From Thermoplasmata archaeon (GTDB lineage: Archaea > Thermoplasmatota > Thermoplasmata > Lutacidiplasmatales > UBA184), in NCBI GenBank assembly GCA_030043545.1, contig JASHXM010000026.1, positions 1-5,121 on the forward strand: 5,121 nt of DNA, given 5' to 3'. Every line of letters begins with the position of its first letter. The stretch's first letter is position 1. Below are positions 1 through 5,121 of the stretch, piece after piece. Below the pieces are notes generated by a model. The model was not told the origin of the DNA. It worked only from the letters and a program-made list of their open reading frames with translations, and searched no databases. Made by a program: the position numbers and the translations under genes.

Positions 1-286
1 TGGGGACAATGGGATCCGACCCCGAAAGGGGAAGGCAATCCTGAAACCCCATCGTAGTCTGGATTGAGGGCTGTAACTCGCCCTCATGAAAATGGATTCC
101 GTAGTAATCGCGGGTCAACATCCCGCGGTGAATGTGCCCCTGCTCTTTGCACACACCGCCCGTCAAGTCATCCGAGTTGGGTCGGAGTGAGGGTGACCCT
201 TTTGGGTCGCTCGAACTTCGGTTCAGCAAGGGGGACTAAGTCGTAACAAGGTATCTGTAGGGGAACCTGCAGATGGATCACCTCCT
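1..286 (+). rRNA. 16S ribosomal RNA, 3' end (partial, archaeal)
   Basis: This is the last ~286 bases of a small-subunit rRNA; the 5' part lies outside the window. Visible landmarks are an archaeal-type GGATTGAGGGCTGTAACTCG block (61-80), the universal TTGCACACACCGCCCGTC decoding-site block (147-164), the AAGTCGTAACAAGGTA block (about 238-253), and helix 45 with its GGGGAA loop, where KsgA/Dim1 dimethylates two adenines. The RNA ends in GGATCACCTCCT. The terminal CCTCCT (281-286) is the anti-Shine-Dalgarno and predicts AGGAGG-like ribosome binding sites, which occur before ribL, ribC and ribH. The block at 61-80 differs from the bacterial form (GGATTGCAGTCTGCAACTCG), which supports Archaea. 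The exact mature 3' end is placed by family convention. No tRNA or 23S gene follows. Confidence 0.97.
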
Positions 287-287
287 A

Positions 288-312
288 GGAACGCCGGCTG
301 GTCCGGCGCTCC
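288..312 (+). other. GC-rich stem-loop just after the 16S 3' end
   Basis: GGA (288-290) pairs with TCC (310-312) and CGCCGG (292-297) pairs with CCGGCG (303-308), with one A/C mismatch and a CTGGT loop. It starts one base after the mature 16S end. It could be part of the 3' processing region of the precursor. In archaea the 16S flanks often pair to form a bulge-helix-bulge cut by the splicing endonuclease, but the 5' flank is not in the window, so that partner cannot be tested. The pairing is seen directly; the role is inferred. Confidence 0.4.
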
Positions 313-358
313 GGGTCGGATCCGTCGGCTGACGCCGCGGACCCTCTCCTCTCCTTCC
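313..358 (+). terminator. possible 16S rRNA terminator or processing element
   Basis: GGGTC (313-317) can pair with GACCC (340-344), enclosing an inner hairpin CGTC (323-326) / GACG (331-334) with a GGCT loop. A continuous pyrimidine run follows (342-358). A stem followed by a C/T tract between an rRNA gene and a new TATA-like promoter is a reasonable place for transcription to end. However, archaeal terminators are normally T-rich and this run is C-rich, and chance stems are common at this GC content, so the call is weak. Confidence 0.25.
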
Positions 359-393
359 GGTCCATCAACCCATTCTTGAGTAGTTACGCGATG

Positions 394-401
394 TTTATTA
401 G
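394..401 (+). promoter_or_regulatory. TATA-like box for the ribBLCH operon
   Basis: TTTATTAG is a rare AT-rich patch in GC-rich surroundings. Its centre lies 26-27 bases before the ATG at 424, the usual archaeal distance from TATA box to transcription start. Transcription should therefore begin at or next to that A, giving a leaderless mRNA. The bases between box and ATG contain no AGG-type Shine-Dalgarno, which fits. In-frame starts further upstream (TTG 376, ATG 391) would put the promoter inside the gene, so this box decides the ribB start. Confidence 0.65.
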
Positions 402-423
402 CCGCGGCCGGCTCGCACCGGTC

Positions 424-1136
424 ATGCTGTCGATTCACTCCGGCCGGCCGACGCCGGCCGCGCTCGCCCCGGCCGCCCGGGCGCTCGCCGGCGGCGAACC
501 GGTGCTGATCTTCGACGCCGCCGACCGCGAGGCGGAGACCGACCTCGTCTTCCTCTCGGAGCGGGTGACCCCCGAGCTCGTCCACCTGGCCCGCAAGGAC
601 GCGGGGGGCCTCATCTGCACCGCGATCTCCGAGGAGCTGAGGCGGCGGCTCGACCTCCCGTTCTTCTCGGAGCTCCTGGAGCTCGCCGGCCGCGAGTACC
701 CGGGGATCGGCCGGCTCGCCGAGCGTCCCCGGTACGACGCCCGGAGCGCTTTCGGGATCACGATCAACCACCGCGCGAACTTCACGGGGGTCCCGGACAA
801 CGACCGCGCCCTCACGATCCGGAACGTCGGGGAGATCGCGCGGGACGCTCCGCAGCTGACCGACGAGGCGCTCCGCGAGCGGTTCCGGTCGTCGTTCGTC
901 TCCCCCGGCCATGTCTACCTCCTCTACGCCGCGCCGACGCTCACCGCCGAACGAAAGGGCCATACGGAACTCGCCATCTCGCTCGCCCGGATGGCGCACT
1001 TGGGCGAGTCGGTGACCGTCTGCGAGATGCTCGGCGACTCGGGCGGCGCCCGCGCGCCGGAGGCGGCGCGCCGGTACGCGGACGATCACGGCTTCCCGTT
1101 CCTGGAAGGCTCCACGATCGTCGAGGCGTGGCGGAC

Positions 1137-1152
<16 letters not shown>
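424..1152 (+). CDS. ribB: 3,4-dihydroxy-2-butanone 4-phosphate synthase
   Basis: RibB converts ribulose 5-phosphate to 3,4-dihydroxy-2-butanone 4-phosphate plus formate, supplying the four-carbon unit for riboflavin. It is a cytosolic, Mg-dependent enzyme. The 242-residue protein is a single-domain archaeal-type DHBP synthase without the GTP cyclohydrolase II fusion common in bacteria. Visible motifs are the acidic active-site loop DREAETD (34-40), RKDAGGLICTA (57-67), ITINHR (112-117), TGVPDNDRA (121-129), SPGHV (160-164), GHTE (179-182) and CEM (200-202). The conserved glutamates of the acidic loop and the histidines of SPGHV and GHTE are present. Position 37 in the acidic loop is Ala where archaeal relatives usually have Gly. 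The start is ATG 424, chosen because of the TATA-like box 26-27 bases upstream; the N-terminus is then about ten residues longer than in methanogen homologues as I recall them. It is first in the operon, and its TAA lies inside the start of ribL. Confidence 0.95.
1123..1126 (+). promoter_or_regulatory. Shine-Dalgarno for ribL
   Basis: GAGG lies 10 bases before ATG 1137 and is complementary to the CCTCCT end of the 16S rRNA. It is only one base before the alternative GTG 1128 and too far (25 bases) from ATG 1152. It therefore favours 1137 as the ribL start. Confidence 0.55.
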
Positions 1153-2050
<898 letters not shown>

Positions 2051-2066
2051 CGCGTGCGGAACGTAC

Positions 2067-2070
2067 GGAG
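2067..2070 (+). promoter_or_regulatory. Shine-Dalgarno for ribH
   Basis: GGAG lies seven bases before ATG 2078 in the 27-base gap after ribC. The alternative in-frame GTG 2054 has no comparable site at a suitable distance (the GAGG at 2041-2044 ends nine bases before it, inside ribC, so it is not fully excluded). The closer match and the homology-based N-terminus favour 2078. Confidence 0.5.
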
Positions 2071-2077
2071 AAGAATC

Positions 2078-2518
2078 ATGGCGAAGCAGAAGAAGGACGG
2101 GGACGGGATCTGCGTTGGGATCGTAGCGAGCGAGTTCAACTTCGACGTGACACTGCTGATGCTCGAGCGGGCGAAGGAGGAGATCGAGTTCCTGGGGGCG
2201 GAGCTGGGTCCGGTCCTCAAGACCCCCGGGGTCTACGACATCCCCCTCGGCGCCAAGGCGCTGTTCGCGCGGTCCGAGGTCGACGCGGTCGTCGCGCTCG
2301 GAGCGGTCATCGAGGGCGAAACCCGGCACGACGAGGTCGTGATGAACCAGGCCGCCCGGAAGCTCGCCGACCTGTCGGTCGAGTACGACAAGCCGCTCGG
2401 CCTAGGCATCTCCGGGCCGGGGGAGACCCGGCTCCAGGCCCAGGATCGGATCGAGAACGCAGGGAACGCGGTCCGGGCCGTCGTCAAAATGGTTCGGCGG
2501 TTGCGTGAACTCGAGTAG
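2078..2518 (+). CDS. ribH: 6,7-dimethyl-8-ribityllumazine synthase
   Basis: RibH condenses the RibB product with 5-amino-6-ribitylamino-uracil to form 6,7-dimethyl-8-ribityllumazine, the substrate of RibC. It normally assembles as pentamers or 60-subunit icosahedral shells. The 146-residue protein shows the standard order: VGIVASEFN (13-21) with the substrate-stacking aromatic and Asn, EFLGAE (37-42), TPGVYDIP (49-56), the catalytic block GAVIEGETRHDEVV (75-88) with His84 as the likely proton-transfer histidine, YDKPLGLGISGPG (103-115), and RLQAQDR (118-124) near the C-terminus. Length is normal for archaea, with a slightly longer charged N-terminus (AKQKKDGDG). The start ATG 2078 is chosen over GTG 2054 because of the GGAG seven bases upstream. 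It is the last gene of the operon and ends facing the convergent SCP2-like gene. Confidence 0.95.
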   Translation: MAKQKKDGDGICVGIVASEFNFDVTLLMLERAKEEIEFLGAELGPVLKTPGVYDIPLGAKALFARSEVDAVVALGAVIEGETRHDEVVMNQAARKLADLSVEYDKPLGLGISGPGETRLQAQDRIENAGNAVRAVVKMVRRLRELE

Positions 2519-2607
2519 TGAGCGGGGACCGGGTCCGGACGACAGGCTCCCGCGACCTAAGGAACGCCCGACCGAAGACCATCCCCGGGGGACTTCCGGG
2601 AGGCCGG
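2519..2607. other. convergent intergenic gap
   Basis: These 89 bases separate the ends of ribH and the minus-strand SCP2-like gene, so terminators for both directions would be expected. The only pairing I see is a short CCCGG (2584-2588) / CCGGG (2596-2600) stem with a seven-base loop and no T-run on either side. I see no gene here. Confidence 0.3.
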
Positions 2608-2961
2608 TCACAGCCCGAGACGCCCCCTCAGGTAGTCAAACGCCGCCTTTCCCTTGCGGGTGTGGGGGGTCACTTCGAACCGGCCAGGGGCGATCTGACG
2701 CCCTCCGCTCGCGAGCGCGCTCTCCAGCCGAGCGTGCCCGACCTCGACGGTGACGTCCGCGGGCACGGCCGGTCCCTCGGTGATCGTCGCGCGCCCCTCG
2801 CCGTCGACCGTGAGCGAGGCGCTCCCCTGTTCGGTCGTGAACACCCAGGTCTGGGGCAGGTACGCGCGGAGCATCCCGCCGAACATGCCTCCCAGTCGCG
2901 GGCGAACCTCGTGCTCGGCGCGGGCGGCCAGCGGCTCGAGGAGCTCCCGCACGCTCGCCAC
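2608..2961 (-). CDS. small SCP2-like domain protein, function unknown
   Basis: The predicted 117-residue soluble protein starts with a basic/acidic helix (VRELLEPLAARAEHEVRP), then a Gly/Met-rich turn (GGMFGGM), then strands that resemble the sterol-carrier-protein-2 fold: WVFTTEQGSASLTVDG (39-54), ADVTVEV (68-74), a helix HARLESALASGG (76-87), FEVTP (95-99), and a final amphipathic helix ending in YLRGRLGL. SCP2 domains bind lipids or acyl-CoA, but no ligand can be assigned here. There is no signal peptide or membrane segment. The start is GTG 2961: coding similarity to a folded domain begins there, a GAGG lies 10 bases upstream (plus-strand 2972-2975), and a TATA-like element centres 26-27 bases upstream. 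GTG 2952 is an alternative. A longer reading frame back to 3141 would run through birA and is Arg/Ser/Gly-rich noise. The family assignment rests on pattern recognition only. Confidence 0.6.
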   Translation of the reverse strand: MASVRELLEPLAARAEHEVRPRLGGMFGGMLRAYLPQTWVFTTEQGSASLTVDGEGRATITEGPAVPADVTVEVGHARLESALASGGRQIAPGRFEVTPHTRKGKAAFDYLRGRLGL

Positions 2962-2984
2962 GCGACGGGAACCTCGGGCCCCGC

Positions 2985-2990
2985 CTTTAT
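2985..2990. promoter_or_regulatory. TATA-like element in the divergent region
   Basis: The plus strand reads CTTTAT and the minus strand ATAAAG, one of only two AT-rich patches in the 58-base divergent spacer. Its centre is 26-27 bases from the minus-strand GTG 2961, giving a leaderless or near-leaderless start for the SCP2-like gene. It is about 32 bases from the plus-strand GTG 3020, which would give birA a leader of about five bases. Whether it serves one or both directions cannot be seen. The second patch, TTTAG at 3016-3020, overlaps the birA start and is too close to drive it. Confidence 0.4.
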
Positions 2991-3019
2991 CCCTCCCGTG
3001 CGAACCGCCAAACCGTTTA

Positions 3020-3799
3020 GTGGCGAGCCGACTCCCCGGACGCGGGGCGGGACCGACGCCAGCGCGGGAGTCGTACGACGAGCTCCCATCGACCCAGGAC
3101 CGCGCGATCGAGCTGCTGCGCGTCGGCGCTCCCGACGGCACCCGGGTCGTCGCCGCGCGTCAATCATCGGGACGGGGCCGGCTCGACCATGCTTGGTCGT
3201 CGCCCCGAGGGGGCCTCTACGTTTCGATCGTCGTCTCGGTGCCGATCGGCCGTGCCTCGCTCCTCCCGGTCGCGATCGGGGCGACGCTGGCCGACCGGCT
3301 CCGGCGGGAGTGCGGAGTCGCGACCCGGCTGAAGTGGCCGAACGACCTTCTGGTCGTCGACGGCGTCCTCGGCCCCCGCAAGCTGGCCGGCGTACTCGTG
3401 GATGGCATCGGCCTCACTCCCGAGGGCTTCCTCCGGTGCGTCGCGGGGATCGGGGTCAACGTGGCCCTTCGCCGCGAAGAGCTCCCGACCGAGCTCGCAC
3501 CGACGGTGGCGATCCTCGCGGAAATCGCCGCGATCCCCCCCTCACTCCCCTCGGTCGAGACGGCGACCGCCGCCGCTGTCGACTCCGCCGCTCGGGCGCT
3601 CGCGAGCGAACCGGGGACCCAGCAACTGCTCGAGGAGATTCGACGCATGTTGTACGGGCTCGGTCGGTCCGCGATCGTGGACGGGGTACGGGTGGGCCGG
3701 ATCGTCGGGGTCGCCGATGACGGAGCGCTCGAAGTCGACGGGGCGGCCGGGCGGGTGGCGATAAGAACCGGCGACCTTCGGGTGGACGAGCCCGAATGA
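3020..3799 (+). CDS. birA: biotin--[acetyl/propionyl-CoA-carboxylase] ligase, class I
   Basis: BirA activates biotin with ATP to biotinyl-5'-AMP and attaches it to the lysine of a biotin carboxyl carrier protein. The 259-residue protein has the catalytic domain at about 18-205: [10 protein letters not shown] (20-29), the biotinyl-AMP loop [17 protein letters not shown] (51-67), [10 protein letters not shown] (103-112), KLAGVLVDG (121-129) with the conserved lysine of the K-x-x-G motif, and AGIGVNV (142-148). A small C-terminal beta domain follows (about 212-259). There is no N-terminal helix-turn-helix, so it should be an enzyme only, not a repressor. The start GTG 3020 is the only in-frame start between the upstream noise and the first conserved block; no Shine-Dalgarno precedes it. 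Residues 2-17 look unstructured and may be lineage-specific. Its TGA overlaps the next ATG as ATGA, tying it to a biotin-dependent carboxylase subunit, its expected client pathway. Confidence 0.93.
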   Translation: MASRLPGRGAGPTPARESYDELPSTQDRAIELLRVGAPDGTRVVAARQSSGRGRLDHAWSSPRGGLYVSIVVSVPIGRASLLPVAIGATLADRLRRECGVATRLKWPNDLLVVDGVLGPRKLAGVLVDGIGLTPEGFLRCVAGIGVNVALRREELPTELAPTVAILAEIAAIPPSLPSVETATAAAVDSAARALASEPGTQQLLEEIRRMLYGLGRSAIVDGVRVGRIVGVADDGALEVDGAAGRVAIRTGDLRVDEPE

Positions 3800-5121
3800 G
3801 CGACGCGTTCGACCGGTGGTCGGTCCTCCAGCGGAAGGCGAAGGAGGGAGGCGGCGAAGAGCGGGTGAAGCGCCACCGCGCGGCCGGGAAGCTCACCGCT
3901 CGGGAGCGACTCGAGTCGTTCTTCGACCCCGGGACGTTCACGGAGATCGACGCGTTCGTCGTCCACCGGGTCCAGTCGTTCGGGCTGGGAGAACGGAAGG
4001 TCCCCGGGGATGGCGTCGTCACCGGATGGGGCGACGTCGGGGGGCGCCCGGTGTGTGCCTTCGCCCAGGACGCGACAGTGTTCGGCGGGGCGCTCGGGGA
4101 GGCGCACGCGATGAAGATCGTCAAGATCATGGAGACGGCGCGCAAGGCCGGCGTGCCGATCGTCGGGCTCAACGACTCCGGGGGCGCCCGGATCCAGGAG
4201 GGGGTGATGAGCCTCGGCGGCTACGGCGAGGTGTTCTTCCGCAACGTCCTCCTGTCGGGGGTCGTCCCGCAGATCTCCCTCGTCCTGGGTCCGTGCGCGG
4301 GAGGGGCCGTCTACTCACCAGCGATCACCGACTTCGTTGTGATCGCCCGGACCGGCCAGATGTTCATCACCGGCCCCGACGTCGTCAAGGCGGTCACCGG
4401 GGAGGAGGTTTCGATGGACGAGCTCGGCGGCGCGCAGGCGCATGCCGAGCGGTCCGGGGTCGCCCACTTCACGACCGGGTCGGACGCCGATGCGATCGCG
4501 CTCGCCCGTCGGCTGCTCGCGTACCTGCCGCTCAACAACCTCGAGGAGCCGCCGCGGTCGGAGGCGGCCGCGCCGACGGACGCCGCCGCCCAGGAGCTCG
4601 CCCGGGTCGTCCCCGAGGACGCGCAGGCGCCGTACGACGTGCACGCGGTGATCGACCGGGTCCTCGACCCGGGGTCGTTCCTCGAGGTCCAGTCGGCGTT
4701 CGCCGGTAACCTCGTCGTGGGACTCGCCCGCCTCGCGGGGCGGCCGGTCGGGGTCGTCGCCAACAACCCCGGGGTCCTCGCCGGGACGCTCGACATCAAC
4801 GCCTCGACCAAGGGGGCCCGGTTCGTCCGGTTCTGCGATGCGTTCAACCTCCCGCTCGTGACGTTCGTGGACGTCCCCGGATTCCTGCCCGGCACCGCGC
4901 AGGAGCACGGCGGGATCATCCGACACGGCGCGAAGCTCCTCTACGCGTACGCCGAGGCGACCGTCCCCATGTTGACGGTGATCCTCCGCAAGGCGTACGG
5001 CGGGGCGTACGACGTGATGTGCTCGAAGCACCTGGGCGGGGACCTGAACCTCGCCTGGCCGACGGCGGAGATCGCTGTGATGGGGTCGGAGGGGGCCGTG
5101 AAGATCCTCTTCCGCAAGGAA
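3796..5121 (+). CDS. pccB: propionyl-CoA-type carboxylase, carboxyltransferase (beta) subunit, truncated by window end
   Basis: This subunit moves the carboxyl group from carboxybiotin to an acyl-CoA, probably propionyl-CoA giving methylmalonyl-CoA. The first 442 residues are present; the family usually runs to about 515-525, so roughly 75-80 are missing. Both crotonase-like halves are visible. The N-half has the [13 protein letters not shown] entry (28-40), GDGVVTGWG (71-79), [12 protein letters not shown] (125-136) and the oxyanion-hole block [10 protein letters not shown] (167-176). The C-half has NNPGVLAG (about 323-330), [10 protein letters not shown] (about 356-365), [11 protein letters not shown] (398-408) and [16 protein letters not shown] (about 418-433). 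Asp406 in GGAYDVM aligns, from memory, with Asp422 of Streptomyces PccB, where Asp goes with propionyl-CoA and Ile with a broader acetyl-CoA-accepting enzyme. ATG 3796 overlaps the birA stop (ATGA); a weak GGTGG lies ten bases upstream, so expression probably depends on coupling. The alpha subunit of a sodium-pumping methylmalonyl-CoA decarboxylase is a close relative and cannot be excluded without the downstream genes. Confidence 0.92.
   Translation, partial: MSDAFDRWSVLQRKAKEGGGEERVKRHRAAGKLTARERLESFFDPGTFTEIDAFVVHRVQSFGLGERKVPGDGVVTGWGDVGGRPVCAFAQDATVFGGALGEAHAMKIVKIMETARKAGVPIVGLNDSGGARIQEGVMSLGGYGEVFFRNVLLSGVVPQISLVLGPCAGGAVYSPAITDFVVIARTGQMFITGPDVVKAVTGEEVSMDELGGAQAHAERSGVAHFTTGSDADAIALARRLLAYLPLNNLEEPPRSEAAAPTDAAAQELARVVPEDAQAPYDVHAVIDRVLDPGSFLEVQSAFAGNLVVGLARLAGRPVGVVANNPGVLAGTLDINASTKGARFVRFCDAFNLPLVTFVDVPGFLPGTAQEHGGIIRHGAKLLYAYAEATVPMLTVILRKAYGGAYDVMCSKHLGGDLNLAWPTAEIAVMGSEGAVKILFRKE

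Noticed and set aside
64..246. Open frame of 60 codons on the plus strand
   Set aside because: It lies wholly inside the 16S rRNA.
376..423. Upstream TTG/ATG starts for ribB
   Set aside because: They would place the TATA-like box inside the gene and add residues not seen in relatives.
287..423. tRNA-Ala in the spacer after the 16S gene
   Set aside because: I found no GTTCRA-type T-loop, anticodon stem or acceptor pairing in this stretch.
223..1089. 288-codon minus-strand open frame
   Set aside because: Antisense to ribB, Arg/Glu/Pro-rich with no recognisable motif; a product of high GC at third positions. It also runs into the 16S gene.
2584..2600. CCCGG/CCGGG hairpin as a bidirectional terminator
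   Set aside because: Five pairs with a seven-base loop and no T-run; expected by chance at this GC content.
2750..3019. 90-codon N-terminal extension of birA
   Set aside because: It is antisense to the SCP2-like gene and shows no helix-turn-helix or other domain; GTG 3020 fits class I ligases.
2962..3141. 60-codon N-terminal extension of the SCP2-like gene
   Set aside because: It overlaps birA and the promoter region and is low-complexity Ser/Arg/Gly; the folded-domain pattern begins near 2961.
2518..3720. 400-codon plus-strand open frame
   Set aside because: It crosses the SCP2-like gene in antisense and then birA in another frame, and is rich in Arg/Pro/Gly without domains.
3217..4709. 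Long open frames in other frames or antisense over birA and pccB
   Set aside because: All overlap genes with strong conserved motifs and have biased Arg/Pro/Ser composition only.

Overview
This window looks like a piece of a GC-rich archaeal chromosome, most probably from the Thermoplasmatota. The evidence is threefold. The first 286 bases are the 3' end of an archaeal-type 16S rRNA. The next genes encode the archaeal versions of the riboflavin/FAD enzymes (RibL and RibC types). No tRNA-Ala or 23S rRNA follows the 16S gene, and unlinked rRNA genes are known in Thermoplasma. Coding regions have almost exclusively G or C at third codon positions. The proteins are Arg-rich rather than strongly acidic, which argues against haloarchaea. 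The lineage within Thermoplasmatota cannot be settled from this window.

Layout. Positions 1-286 are the 16S rRNA 3' end, followed by a short spacer with two GC-rich stem-loops and a pyrimidine tract. An archaeal TATA-like box at 394-401 then starts a four-gene, tightly packed, plus-strand operon (424-2518): ribB (DHBP synthase), ribL (FAD synthetase), ribC (archaeal riboflavin synthase) and ribH (lumazine synthase). After an 89-base convergent gap comes a minus-strand gene for a small SCP2-like protein (2608-2961). A 58-base divergent intergenic region follows. Last is a plus-strand pair coupled by an ATGA overlap: birA (biotin protein ligase, 3020-3799) and the carboxyltransferase subunit of a propionyl-CoA-type carboxylase (3796 to the window end, truncated).

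How the genes work together. RibB makes the four-carbon unit, RibH joins it to the pyrimidine to give lumazine, RibC dismutates lumazine to riboflavin, and RibL adenylylates FMN to FAD. The early GTP-derived steps and the CTP-dependent riboflavin kinase (RibK) are not in the window. BirA would biotinylate the carrier protein (BCCP) that delivers carboxyl-biotin to the carboxyltransferase encoded next to it.

Expression signals are consistent throughout. The first gene of the rib operon has a TATA-like element 26-27 bases upstream of its start codon and no Shine-Dalgarno (SD), suggesting a leaderless mRNA. Internal rib genes have GAGG/GGAGG-type SD sites that match the CCTCCT end of the 16S rRNA. 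I saw no mobile element, CRISPR array or clearly novel system. The less ordinary points are the stand-alone 16S gene, the leaderless/SD division, the very compact divergent promoter, the poorly characterised SCP2-like gene and a RibL with a single cysteine.
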